Shown: positions 30,562 to 41,656, numbered from the stretch's first letter. The stretch: DNA of 46,300 nt from Chara braunii (GCA_003427395.1 BFEA01000036.1:120007-166306); one strand, 5' to 3'. A program made the numbers and translations. Notes: generated by a model from the sequence alone, not told the origin.

Positions 30562-31610
30562 CTACAACATATCTTCCTTATTACTCCCGTTGCTATCCGC
30601 TCCTGTGAGCCAACCATCGTACGCCGCCCTTGCCTCAGCTGCCGCCAATTCCTTGACCGCCTGATCCTTCAACACCCATTTTATATTCTTCGTCTTGCAC
30701 ATCTGTTTAAGTTCAGAGGCATGCTTCCCTTGCAAACTCTCACGCATCTCAAGTACAAAATCAATCACCCTTTGTCTGGAGCATGAGGCTACTACTCCTT
30801 TCTTCCTTGCATCAACATTCGCTGGTTCCTTACCCTTCCTTGAAACCGCTGTCCTTCTCTTGGTGATAGGTGCTGCAGTGCTCCTCTCAATGACACGTTC
30901 ATCTCGTTCGTAGTCATCGAGGTTGAGCCTCCTCTTCGGGTTCGGATATTGCTTAACACTGGGTCTTCTTGGACTCTCCGGGTCATCTCGTTCCAATAAC
31001 CTCCGCAGACTGTCGTGCTCTTCTCTTCAAATGTTGTCAGCGTCATTTGCACATGCTCTTTGATCTTCTCTTCCAGGGCAATCATCTGCTTGGTGAATGC
31101 CTGCGCCGCTGTTGCTTCCATAATCGCCTGTGCTCGTCGTTTCTCCGCTTCCTCTCTTTGATTCGCTTCTTCCTCCTTCTGTCTCTCCTCTTCTTATCAC
31201 TTCTTCTCTTGCTCGACTCTTTCCTTCTCGGCTGCCTCCCGTTGTTGACTATCAACGAACATGAGTAGTTTGTTCATCCGATCGTCTTCTTCATTTCCTT
31301 TCTGCTGATTGTAAGTTCTCTGTCCGTAGCTTCCATGCGCCTGTCCTTGCCCGTACCTCCCGTTCTGCTTATGAGGGCAATCACGTGCGAAGTGCCCGTA
31401 CTCACCACAATTATAACATGGCCCTCCCGGTCCCGTTGTTGGAGGTGGGGGAGGGGGAGGGGGAGGTGGGCCAGGGTTGTAGGCAGGTCCCCCATACCCG
31501 GCTGGGTAGGGGTTCGATGTCGACTGCGGAGGATACATATCAGACTGCAGGGCTCCGTCGACTGCACGTCTAGCTGCGAGGCAGCTTGTCTTCACAGAAA
31601 ACTCACTTAG
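30562..31610 (-). pseudogene. Gag-like ORF1 of the Penelope-like element: CCHC knuckle, coiled coil, basic/SAP-like tail
   Basis: Upstream of ORF2 on the same strand. The first frame (to 31,197) has a Pro/Gly/Tyr-rich segment with a proline run and then a CCHC zinc knuckle, PCYNCGEYGHFARDCPHK (Cys60, Cys63, His68, Cys73 from 31,595), followed by an Arg/Glu-rich coiled-coil-like tail. A double stop (TGATAA) interrupts it near 31,193-31,198. The same frame continues to about 31,020, then a shift leads into the frame ending at 30,562. That part is basic (RRPSVKQYPNPKRRLNL...) and ends with a helical ELKQMCKTKNIKWVLKDQAVKELAAAEARAAYDGW segment resembling a SAP fold. Role inferred: RNA binding and particle formation. 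No ATG at the N-terminus is clear. Confidence 0.6.
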
Positions 31611-34246
31611 GATACGTCAACGTCCAGAACTTTAATCTCCTCGTATCTTCTCCGTTTCTCAACCCCAACCAACTTTACGCGAACTTAGACGCACTTGTCT
31701 TCTCAGTACATAATACAACACGACCACCCCACGACGCAGTCTGACAGTTATTCCAGTTGGCTCAATCAGCTTCCCGTCTGTAAGCAACCGTCAACCAGAA
31801 GCTAATCAGTAGCATCCCCGTCTGTGCTCTTCTGCCCCCGTTGGTGTTCTACCTGCCAGCCACCCGTCTTCTCGAACGGAAACTCGATGTCTCCACGTAA
31901 TCTCAATTCTTAGAAGTCCGTGACTGCTCACCCGTTCTATCTTGGTCAGTTACACTTGACAAGATCAAAACTCTACTCAATCTTAAACAGTAACTGAAGC
32001 AACGCACGTGTCTTCTCAGTTTTCCAACTACGACCAGTTGCGGACTCACTCATACCACGTAACTCATTCCCTACTTACACCGTCTTTCACCTCCACTCTT
32101 AACCGCCTCACTTACGTAGCGTCAGCTCGTATTCCGCCCTGATTAGAAGTACCACCGACGCGTGCTCGCCTGCAAACTCAAGTTTTTCTCTTCAGCTACT
32201 ATACCTGTCTAGACTTCACCCCTCCTTAAGAGTCAGGTAATACGCTATCCGTACTAGCATCCTTGTGACGATGGTCGTGGCAACCTTACCCTGTTGAACG
32301 TTAAGTAGAAACTATCATCAGTTCTCCTCTGGTACAAATAACTACCTACATACAGTCAAGACACAAGTACCGCCCTTAGCCCCCCGATAACGTACAACAA
32401 CAAAATTCCCACGAGAAATGAAAGTTGAAAAAACATTCCATAAAAGAAAAATCATGTATATTTATAAATTATCGTTTCAATGTTTGTCCAATTCCAAAAT
32501 TTTCAGTTTTATTTGATAAGTTTCCGTCTAAATATGATCTTTCCCTTCCAACTACATCCATTTGTTTAACATGGAATGAAAAGTCTGGACGAGTTTATCA
32601 AATGTTTTAATTCAACTTTCATTCTACTATAACAAATATCTTCTAATTTAGATTGGATTAACCTATTTATGACTGAAAATCCTTAATTAGAATGACAGTC
32701 CAATTAAAATATTTCATGAACTCATCCTGACTTTCATTCCATCTCTAGCATGCAGTTCAAATAAGAAGGGATACCCCATTCTTGGAAGGAAAATTTTAAA
32801 GTAGACGGAAAATTTTTAAATTAGAATGACATTTTTTAAGCTGGAATGAAAATTTAAAATTTAGAATGTAATTTTACTATAGAATGATTATTTAATTCCG
32901 GGAAATTTTTCTGTTTACAAAGCAAAAACCGTACAAGCCTATCCTCCAAACCCTCTCTCTCCTTTCACACATGGACATACATCAGAACCTTACAGCGACA
33001 CTTTCTCTCCTCCTAACATACACAGGGTCCACCCTTAGCACGCTGTTACCACAAAAACTAACTCCGTTAAGAACAACCCCCGATCACTTTCGCCGCTCGC
33101 GTCTTTCGCCCGTCTCCACCACGCCCGACCAGCGTCCGGCCAATCACTCACCAGCTTATCATACGCACTTACAATTAAATATGCACAGTTACACCACGAA
33201 AATAGTAGCACTAATAACTAACTACGTAAAACCCCAGTCTCACCACTGACATACTTCCTTACGTATACCAAACTTGTCTGTCCAATGTAGCTCGCTGGGT
33301 GTCTGTTCTACGCTCCATACGTGGCGTCGTATGCTTCATACCAACTACTGAACATCTTTGCTCGGCGTTTCTCGCAACACAGACAATCACCTGAACTTCT
33401 CGCTACCATGTGTATCGGGCATCCCCCTGCCGCGACCTGTCGCACGTCTCACCAGCTGGAAAACTGCGCCTTCCTGTACGTCTTGCTGGAACTCTTCACT
33501 TCAACCGTTGAACGTGACCGTCTGTCTAATGTAGTTCGCTAGTGATCAGCTCTATGCCCTGTATTCACCCCAAACTGATCTTCTCAGCTCGACACTTATC
33601 TCTACAAAGACGATCACTCGGAACTCACACTAGCGCGTGTATCGAACTTCTCCTGACCTCGACGTGTCGCACGTCTCTCCAGCCGGAGAACCACCCGTCT
33701 TCCTGCACATCTTACTAAATCTCTCCCCATAAACTCACAGGGCAGCTCGTTGAAGAACCACACATCGCTCTACTCGCCACTCCGTAACTACGATCGTGTG
33801 GCTCTCTGCTCACCTTGCAGGAGCTCTCACCTAACCGTTGAACAGAGCCACCCAAGTAGCTCGTCAAAAACTACGTAGCTCTTTACTCACATCTCCGTAG
33901 TTATGATCGCCTGTTCTCATCGCTTTTGTATGCGTCATACATTAAGCGGTACATACCACCCTCCGGGTATTGTTGGCTGTATCTACTTCCTCAAAGTTGG
34001 ACATTCACTATATCACCCGTCAGCTTCTCTTCGCCAGCTCGTCACACCTCACCGTTGTCATTACTGGCACCTTGTCAGCATTCTTTTCCTAATTCTACTC
34101 GTAATATTCACCTTTCTTTCTCTTAAACCTATCTTCGTCTCCTTCCTCTCTTCTTACTTTCATTCTCTGCTCGTAACACTCTATGCCGATGTAGACGTAA
34201 CCACCAGGACGAGTACGACCACTCGTATGGTTGTTGCGCATTCAAG
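31611..34246 (-). other. 5' region of Penelope-like copy 1, tandem repeats and an AT-rich insertion
   Basis: No conserved protein. 33,265-33,730 has two diverged units of about 250 bp (TCTGTC(C/T)AATGTAG(C/T)TCGCT, then TGTCGCACGTCTC(A/T)CCAG). 33,735-33,920 has two units of about 105 bp (AGCTCGT, CTCCGTA(A/G)(T/C)TA(C/T)GATCG). About 32,405-32,905 is abruptly AT-rich with repeated GGAATGAAA/TAGAATGA words and loosely inverted ends (AAAATTCCC and GGGAAATTTTT), probably a separate insertion. Confidence 0.5.
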
Positions 34247-34338
34247 AATTTCAAAGAGTGAGGCCAATCGCTACCCGTCCATGCCTTAGTGATAAACAGA
34301 ACAACACCTGCACAGACACTCAGCTCAACGCGCACATT

Positions 34339-34383
34339 CCCCGACGCGTTTCGCCTGGCTGCGCACCAGGACTTCTTAAGGGG
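34339..34383 (-). ncRNA. Hammerhead-like motif of copy 2 (U3, A8, with G5 also changed)
   Basis: Same layout as 26,787-26,831: CCCC/GGGG, stem II CCUGG/CCAGG, GAAAC-GC-GUC. The core reads UUAAGAA, so U3 and A8 are shared with copy 1 while invariant G5 is A. Predicted inactive. The shared U3/A8 indicates that the change predates the split of the two copies. Confidence 0.6.
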
Positions 34384-35133
34384 CATCTGCTCTCCCGCAT
34401 CCACCGTGGCGATCCTTCCCAGAGCAAAGAGGGCCGTTTTGGCCTTGCCCTCAGTCATATAACAGGCCCAGCTTCCACGTCCGCACCCGCGGCCCACGAC
34501 GCTGCAACTGACTGGCGGGTGTTGACTGGACTCACTCGTAACTGACCTGGCGTGCACATAGGCAAACCCTTCCTTCCAACAACCTTACATGTGCGCCTCC
34601 ACACGCGCTAAGTATTCAAATTTGCACGTGCACTGGCTGTTGGTACGGGCTCCCTGTTGCGAAAAGGGCTCACAACTCTAGCATCTTATATCCCAGGCCA
34701 GATTTATGCACTAGATTCATACCAATCTGAACCCTCCAGACCACAAACCGGTTCCGACACTACTGGCCCCGGTGACGCTAGACTCGCCCTACTGCCTACT
34801 ATCCTGCTATCATAGTATACACCCGGTGCTATTTGATGCCGGTCTAATCAGTTACTACCTCATATTCGTTTCTCGTCTACCCCTGCCTCCTGTCTCTCCC
34901 CTTAGTACGTGTCAGCTACCGAACTACACCCCTTTTTTTCCCCCCCACCCCGGGCCCATCTTTTCCTGCTATTAACCTACAGCCCGGTTTTACTCTTTCT
35001 GGGGGCTCTTATCTTACTCTATTTGTACAACCCAGTCGTAACTGGGACCTACCACCTTGTCTCTCGCCCAACCCTGATCGGCAGCTACACCTAGCTATCT
35101 ACAATATGGTACACGAGCGCTTCCCCATTCCTT

Positions 35134-37103
35134 CTACATCTCCTTCCCTTGCAGTACCTGTTTAGCGTCCTTGCTCTTCTGCTTCACCTCGAGGTGCTCA
35201 ATCTTCAGTGCTCCAACCAGCTGTTCGGTCAGCGCTTTCATCGCTGCCCCGAACGAACCGGTGGCTCTGGCNNATACCGTCANAGCATTGGAGAANAGCG
35301 TCGGGGGGTACCCCCGGCGCTTCAGCTCAATGCTAATGGAGAGCGTCGCTGGGACTCCCGTTGCTGGGTCACTAGCATGGTGCTTGATCCTATGTAGTGC
35401 AGCCACTACCGCACCTGCCTTCACTCGCTTATCAGAATATGAAGAGAAGTCATGGAAACATCTGAAGGCAAGGGGCTCCTCNAGCGTGGCTCCTTCATTT
35501 TTATGTCTGGGGCGAATGGTGAACGTGACCGGGCCTGGTAAAGCTGCCACCCTCATTCCCTGGAAATCCCAGGAGTTGGAGCCATCATCAGTTCNTACCA
35601 GCACCANCTGCTTCNCATATGTCTCCTCAAATTCCTNACGGATAGCTTTCGCNGCCTCTATACTCCGGCAGNNATACATGTCACATGCCACCACTACTGT
35701 GACGTCGTCCACCAATCTGACCCCGTGCACCAGCTTCTGATCAGCACCCAGNGAGGTTATGAAGTCAACCTCCTGCTTCGCNCATAACACACACGCTAGC
35801 GAGGGGCTGGAACTCTTCCCCATCGGTATCCCTACAGCCTGCTTAAGGATCTCTGCCCTGCACATAACATACGTGTTGTCCAGTTCAAAANTTTATGTCT
35901 GGGGCGAATGGTGAACGTGACCGGGCCTGGTAAAGCTGCCACCCTCATTCCCTGGAAATCCCAGGAGTTGGAGCCATCATCAGTTCGTACCAGCACCAAC
36001 TGCTTCTCATATGTCTCCTCAAATTCCTGACGGATAGCTTTCGCAGCCTCTATACTCCGGCAGTTATACATGTCACATGCCACCACTACTGTGACGTCGT
36101 CCACCAATCTGACCCCGTGCACCAGCTTCTGATCAGCACCCAGTGAGGTTATGAAGTCAACCTCCTGCTTCGCGCATAACACACACGCTAGCGAGGGGCT
36201 GGAACTCTTCCCCATCGGTATCCCTACAGCCTGCTTAAGGATCTCTGCCCTGCACATAACATACGTGTTGTCCAGTTCAAAANTGACCATTCGCCGGATC
36301 TGGCTAAATTTGACAACCACGTAACCTGGTCCAAGGCTCCTCTGGTTGAGAACCACAACCCTGCCTCGCCTACTAAGGCTCATCTTGAAAACACCTTTCA
36401 CCTCCCACTGCTGCAGCAGCCAGTCCACAGTTAGGGCTATCGCATGGTGTGGCAGCGATGTGAATATCTCCTTGATGTCAAAACTAGCTGTCAGGGCCAT
36501 CGATCTTTCTCGGAACACACTGAGTTTCCGTCCGGTTGCTTCCAGATTCTCTTTCAGCAACGCTGTAGCCTTGAGGTTGAAGTGTCTGGCTTTAGGTACT
36601 TTTTCAAGCAGAAAGTTGAGCGCGCATGCTAGCCTTCTCCCTGCGGTCTTTGCGCCTTCTGCACAAGCTGGCGCGATGGGTCTCCACCTCGTCAGGTCCT
36701 TATGCTTGGGCAAGACATATGCTTGTCCAATCCTGGTTGCCGGGTTTCAGGCCCCAATCGCATCAAGGCCCAGTCTTCTGAACTCCGTCTTAATCTGTAT
36801 CAGAATATCATTCTCAGACTTATCCGGGATCTTCTGGTAAGCCACATTCTGGTTGAACATCAACTAGAGACCAAAGTGGTATGTGGAGGGACACATGACT
36901 ACCATGTCCCCATAATTCCTGTCCAGTGGGACCACCACCAAGTGGCTCATCGTTGCCGCTAGCTCGCGCACTTGGTTTTTTGAGGACGCCTGTTTCGTCT
37001 TTGCTCGTTCTGATATGCAATCCTGAAAACAGGGTTGGTCTATCATCTGGATCTGGTCTCTCTTCATGACTGCTTTCAAGGATCGTTCCACTACCTGTTG
37101 CAC
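35134..37103 (-). pseudogene. Reverse transcriptase part of copy 2, broken by stops and a duplication
   Basis: Same RT as copy 1 (FDIKEIFTSLPHH, GIPMGKSSSPSL, RLVDDV). It shares the TAG and TGA stops of copy 1 before the RT, but has CGA (Arg) where copy 1 has its first TGA, and 6 extra bases (GCTAGC region near 36,957). The 392-bp repeat at 35,500-36,283 shifts the frame, so the C-terminal half is present twice. In the left of these two halves the N bases match copy 1 position for position. Confidence 0.75.
35500..36283. repeat. 392-bp tandem duplication ending at N bases (probable misassembly)
   Basis: 35,500-35,891 and 35,892-36,283 are the same sequence; both end in CAGTTCAAAAN. The first contains many Ns in the same places as copy 1, the second has resolved bases at those places. 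This looks like an N-containing repeat consensus joined end-to-end with a clean contig. Confidence 0.85.
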
Positions 37104-37144
37104 CTCTGCCTGCCTGGCATCTCCTTCACTCTGTAGAATATTCT

Positions 37145-38280
37145 ACATGAAAGACCTCACGAGTTGCGGCGGCTGGAAACATCACTGATTAAATTTATCA
37201 ACGATGACCATCATTAGGCCCAACCCCCAAAGAATGCAGCATAAGGCTATACTTTTTTTTTTCAACAACATAGAAGTTAATGGTAGTTTAAAATATTATT
37301 ATTTTTTTGATACGAAATAACTTACCATATATATTAATTAAAATCAAAATAAAATTTATACTTCCAACAATAAGGAGAAAAAAAATTAAGACATTAAACA
37401 TACAAAGAAATATTCTTTGAAAGCTCTATGAAGTGTGGCTCAGTAAGGGAGGAAGGGGTCATTTTCCAATATTGTATGAATATTTTAAAAATAAAACCTT
37501 GTCATTGCTATTTTCTCCCCCCTCACCCTCTCTCATTTTCTTGAATACCCCCTCCCCCAAGGTTGTATAATCAAACGAACCATAATGAAACTTTATCATC
37601 ACTACACTATCCACTGCCTTGTTGTTCCTTCTCAACGTTTCCTCATTCACCAACTCTACATTGAGGAGGTGGTAAATGAAGGAAAGGAGAAGGGGGAAGA
37701 GGTGGAGGAGGAACAATGAAAGAAGAGGCATGAGGCGAGAAAGGAACAAAAGAAGGATAAATGAAAGGGGAGTATATATGTAAGGTGGACAATTGAAGAC
37801 AATTTCCTTGAGGAGTGTTTGGTAAATTGATGAGTATGGCAAATGAACGTCTTGGGCGGCAACGAAGGGGCGGATAGGGACACTTTTGGAAAGGGAGATC
37901 CAAAGTATTCAAAAATTTAATTTGGCAGTTGTTGAATGACTTTGGGTACAACAAAAGCTCCCTTGGTCGTACAGGGCTTCCAGACAAAGAGAATTCAAGA
38001 GTCTCCTTACTCCACATAGCGCGACAAATTATGCGCCTTGTACTTCAAACTAGGAGCATTACAACACCAGTGCATTTGAGCCTCTTTTTGATGAGGCAGA
38101 CTCCCCCTACGCACCAAGCTTTGACAGAACACCAGCGCAACAATTTTTTTTCCCCCCTTTTCAGCTGGCACACCAAGCCATTTTGGTCCGGTAGCAGCGT
38201 TCACCCGAAATTCGTGGGTCGGCTCAATTTCGATTCTCACGTTCGCATGGGCGACGTGCTGGCTGCTTAGCGCCAAGTCT
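37145..38280. other. Non-coding, AT-rich then low complexity
   Basis: 37,250-37,440 is AT-rich. 37,500-37,760 is biased (pyrimidine-rich then purine-rich), giving Ser/Leu/Phe-rich spurious frames. No gene or element end identified. Confidence 0.5.
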
Positions 38281-38284
38281 CACA

Positions 38285-38700
38285 GTTGCTATGTGAATGT
38301 AGAGCGGAACAAGGCCCTACCGGTCTACCCAGAGCACAGAACACACCAAGTTCAGCAATGGCCCGGGTGGAATAGCAGTCCACAGCAGGACTTCCCTCAT
38401 TCCGCAATGTGGCTCAGAACCCTTACCAGGGTCTTTGGAATGAAGGGCATGCCCCACAGTGCAATGTTAGTGCTATGCTATAGCGCGAATGTCGCACCAG
38501 CTTGGCTTGGTGAATGTGGAGAGTGGAACGAAGGCCCTACGGGTCTGCCCAGAGCACAAAAGACAACCAGTTCACGAATAGTCACTGCTCGAATAGCCAA
38601 ACTCTCCATAGTACGGCTTCCCTCATTCCGCAATAAGGCTCAGAACGCTTACCAGAGGTGCTTTTGGATGAAGGGCGCGCCCACAATCGTACTTTCCTGG
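38285..38700 (+). repeat. Tandem duplication, unit of about 220 bp
   Basis: Copies at about 38,285-38,478 and 38,507-38,700 share GTGAATGTAGAGCGGAAC-like starts, AAGGCCCTAC(C/G)GGTCT(A/G)CCCAGAGCACA, CTTCCCTCATTCCGCAAT and GGATGAAGGGC. No coding sense is evident. Confidence 0.75.
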
Positions 38701-39158
38701 CTGGATGTTCCGGACTGGAATTCGACCCCGATTCCTTTTGATTGAATACGCTGTAAGCCGATAGCCCCGTGCGTTTGGAAGTCCAAAAACCGCGTGCTTC
38801 CGATGGACCGTAGGGCCCGCCCCATACTTTTCACGGACAGGTCGTCTTTGGGCCTCGCAGCACCGCTCGCCGAACGCCCTTTTTCTGAACGAATCTGGAC
38901 ATACCGTCCCGATACGTTCCGAATGTTGGGATTTAGCGAGTGATGTGGTGAGGCTGTTTGTCTTGACCCAGTTCGTAGGCCGGGCGGATGGTACGTGTGG
39001 GATCGGGTTGTGAGTCGCTCTTTCCCTTCATCCCTGGTGCTCGGGTTTGATCTTGCCCTATATGCCGCATTCCGACTCATCGCGCCGGTCTCTCTCGGCG
39101 GACGTTGTAATCACTCTTCGCTTGCGTTTCGCCGGAGCTTGTTAGAAAGACAGCGACA
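38701..39158 (+). promoter_or_regulatory. Upstream region and 5' leader of eL18
   Basis: Directly precedes the initiator codon. The last 60-70 bases (CGCCGGTCTCTCTCGG, then TTGTAATCACTCTTCGCTTG) are pyrimidine-rich, as expected for a ribosomal-protein mRNA leader. A TGGGCCT word (TTTGGGCCTCG near 38,850) resembles plant site II promoter elements. The transcription start cannot be placed. Confidence 0.35.
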
Positions 39159-39161
39159 ATG
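39159..39161 (+). CDS. RPL18: eL18 exon 1: initiator codon only
   Basis: The coding part of exon 1 is just ATG in GCGACAATG|GTACGTAGG. The donor directly follows the start codon. The next exon begins with Gly-Ile-Asp, so the spliced protein starts Met-Gly-Ile-Asp, as in all plant eL18 proteins. The choice rests on the known N-terminus and on a good donor. Confidence 0.85.
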
Positions 39162-39730
39162 GTACGTAGGTTGACGTCAACGGCGCGCTCCTCTCATAGA
39201 ATGCACGCATCATTGTTCGTTTTTTCCGTGTGGTGCCACTTGGCCCTGAATTGCACGGTTTGGATGTGATCTTTTGAGTTTGCTGAGCTATGGCGGTGGC
39301 GGAAGGAGAGGGAGGGGGCCCAGATTGGGCCGGTAAGGGCGGATGATGCATGGTCATGGCTGTCGTGTCCAGCACGCATTCGGATATGTCGGGGAGGAAT
39401 GGGAGAGCAGGAGCGAATTTGTATAAGGGAAATGAATACCCTAGTTGTCAGTGCGGGGAGTGCTCTTTTGCACGTGTCCCTTGCAAAGGGATTGAATTCC
39501 CTCGGTAGCCTTTCTTGCTGGCTGAGGAAGCTAGCTATGCTAGGGTATGGGCTAAAGTGAACGTCTTCTGTTATCCTCGTGCGTGTGCTCCTGGATGTTC
39601 TGCTGCCTTCGGTCAAGTTGATGTGGTCCTGTTGAAGTTGCTGTTGGTTCTCTTGATATTGATATTTCTGAGCTTCGTGTCCTTACGACGCCTTTATACG
39701 ATTGTGGTGATCTTTGTGGTTTGGCTGCAG
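39162..39730 (+). other. eL18 intron 1
   Basis: GT at 39,162 and TTGGCTGCAG ending at 39,730. Phase 0. No repeat or RNA gene recognised within it. Confidence 0.8.
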
Positions 39731-39820
39731 GGGATTGATCTTATCGCCGGTGGTCGTAATAAGAGGACCAAGCGTACCGCTCCCAAGAGCCAAAATGTTT
39801 ATCTTCAGCTGCTTGTGAAG
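39731..39820 (+). CDS. RPL18: eL18 exon 2
   Basis: Thirty codons, beginning [20 protein letters not shown] and ending VYLQLLVK, the conserved basic N-terminus of eukaryotic ribosomal protein eL18, a structural component of the 60S subunit. Flanked by GCTGCAG and GTACATG. Phase 0 at both ends. Confidence 0.95.
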
Positions 39821-41280
39821 GTACATGCTCCACTCTTGATTTCTATTTGTGCTTCTAAATGAGACTCGTGAAACAGGGGCAAATGACATCACATGTAATC
39901 GCTGCTTGAAAGAGGTCATTACCTGACCGGCGTGGTGTCTGGGAACGAACAAGAGAGTTGCTGTTGGCCAGCGGAAATCGCAATATGTCTGAACGTGGCG
40001 ACATGGAAATATTGCGTGGAGATGGGAATGTGCCAAATGATGACAAACGGCATCGCTTTCGATGGCGGTTTTGATGGAGAACATCGGAGGTCTATCACAA
40101 ACCGAACAATTTCGGCGAGCGAAAGCTAGTTCGACGACATCTGGATAGCAGAATTGGTTGTGTGGGACAGGAATTGTATGGGATGTAGAGGATGGAAGGA
40201 GAATGAACAGGTGTTACAGGAAAGGGCGATTGACGATATCCGGGTTGTGGTCGTGCTGATCGGGCATGTTGTATGGCAATATGTCGCTTCAGGCCGGTGA
40301 CCGACCTTAGTCAGGAGGGTGGAAATGTTGATGAGGTATCCATGAGTGAAGGGCGAAGGAGAAGTTGGGATTGGCAATGAAACACTTCTGCCGGGTCAGT
40401 GGTGACCCATGGTCGACGGTGAAAACGTTATAAATGTTGTGATGGATGGCTGACGCTGGAACGCTGGTTGCTGGTTGGACCCGTTTTCTCTGTTAGTCAT
40501 GAAGCCGGACTGGCTTCGGCTGTCGTACAGTGAGAGCACGCACCTAGTCGCGTGTGGTGGATGAACAAGTCTGGGTACATCCACGAGTCTGGGTACCATA
40601 TGTGTTGTTGAGACGACGCGAGCAACAGGGCGTGGGCGTTGGTTTCAGTCTGTTTCCCGAATGCCGAGGACATTTCCGTGTAACACTACCCTATTTCCCC
40701 GAACACAAGGCATCATTTTGCCTGTACCGGACCGTTAATATAGTTTCTATACATTCATTAACAGGGTGCGTTATGTTCGTTGGAGGATGGGAATTTCCGT
40801 CAGGGTGCGGAGTATTGTGGGTATAGCGGTCTATGTCATCTCCTGAGACAATCGCCAGTGATCTGCAACCTGTCGTTTCACCCTAGTTAAACATCAAGTC
40901 GTGTTCACTGTATCTGGACTGGTTGAAAACGATGCCCTATGGAGTCTGGAAGTGCCACCAGAGATACGGCAATAATGACCGGGCGTTGTATTTGGGTGAA
41001 GATTGTATTGTTGATCTGATTGTCAACGAAGAAGATTGCCATGTAGAGAGTATATGTTGTATTAGCTTTTTTTTTTTGAAGAATGACCTTGCCTGTATTT
41101 GAAAACTGACCTTGCCTCTATTTGCATCTGGTTTGTTATTTGAGTGATTTCGACTTCTTACCTCCGGTTTTCATCGATTGATTTGTGTGAAGAATGACCT
41201 TGCCTCTATTTGCATCTGGTTTGTGATTGGAGTGGTATCGAGTTCTTATCTCCGGTTTTCATTGATCGATCTGTGTGCAG
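39821..41280 (+). other. eL18 intron 2, with duplicated 3' end
   Basis: Bounded by GTACAT and TGTGTGCAG. Its last 180 bp are two copies of a unit of about 90 bp (41,101-41,190 and 41,191-41,280) with GACCTTGCCTCTATTTGCAT, CATCTGGTTTGT and TCTCCGGTTTTCAT. The upstream copy ends TTTGTGTGAAG and the downstream one TCTGTGTGCAG, so the branch point and acceptor area is present twice. The rest (40,100-41,050) shows no recognisable RNA gene. Confidence 0.8.
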
Positions 41281-41409
41281 CTGTATCGGTTCTTGGTAAG
41301 GAGGACAGACAGCTCTTTCAATGCTGTTGTCTTGAAGAGATTGTTCATGAGCAAGACGAATCGGCCTCCTCTGTCATTGTCCAAGCTCGCGAAGTACATG
41401 GAGAACAAG
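41281..41409 (+). CDS. RPL18: eL18 exon 3
   Basis: Forty-three codons with [20 protein letters not shown] and [20 protein letters not shown], the highly conserved central part of eL18. Acceptor GTGTGCAG, donor AAG|GTAGGT, phase 0 at both ends. Confidence 0.96.
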
Positions 41410-41656
41410 GTAGGTCCCCTACCTTCTCGCAGTGAGCTCTGGGTTGTTCTTATGTCGTAGATGCTATGCGTTCCGTGTTATTTGGATGTGATTGTCTAAT
41501 CTGCTGAAAGCAGATCTTGAGACACTTGGATCTATGAGGGTAAGACTTTTTTACAGTGCTCGCATATCGTAGAGCACCAGGGATAAGGCTGGGATATGGA
41601 AGAAAATGAGGCGGGTGATGTGAAATCAACGTTGTTTTAATTCGGGAGTTCCAACC

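Larger units (their letters stand above)
26691..34246 (-). mobile_element. Penelope-like retroelement, copy 1 (near full length)
   Basis: The right-hand neighbour copy shares its 3' end (AATTT(G/C)AAAGAG...), so the left boundary at about 26,691-26,697 is well set. The 5' boundary is taken as the start of copy 2 at 34,247, which lies head-to-tail. In element order (minus strand): 5' region with tandem repeats (34,246-31,610), gag-like ORF1 (about 31,595-30,562), ORF2 with GIY-YIG then RT (30,383-27,582), and a 3' region of about 880 bp with a hammerhead-like motif. A 3' repeat of GAATTT units precedes the purine array. Head-to-tail partial dimers that act as pseudo-LTRs are characteristic of Penelope-like elements. 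The 5' limit is inferred. Confidence 0.7.
34247..37144 (-). mobile_element. Penelope-like retroelement, copy 2 (5'-truncated, head-to-tail with copy 1)
   Basis: Nearly identical to 26,697-29,188 of copy 1 over the 3' region and RT, apart from an internal 392-bp duplication. Homology stops at 37,144 (AGAATATTCT), so the GIY-YIG domain and ORF1 are absent, consistent with 5' truncation during reverse transcription. Its 3' end abuts the inferred 5' end of copy 1. Placement must be treated with care, because part of it repeats the same N pattern as copy 1. Confidence 0.75.

Noticed and set aside
37148-37190. TCACGAG...GGAAACATC resembling a hammerhead core
   Set aside because: G5 is C, stem II does not pair, and flanking stems are absent.
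37459-37842. Minus-strand frame rich in Leu/Phe/Ser suggesting membrane segments
   Set aside because: Low-complexity pyrimidine/purine tract; no conserved motif.
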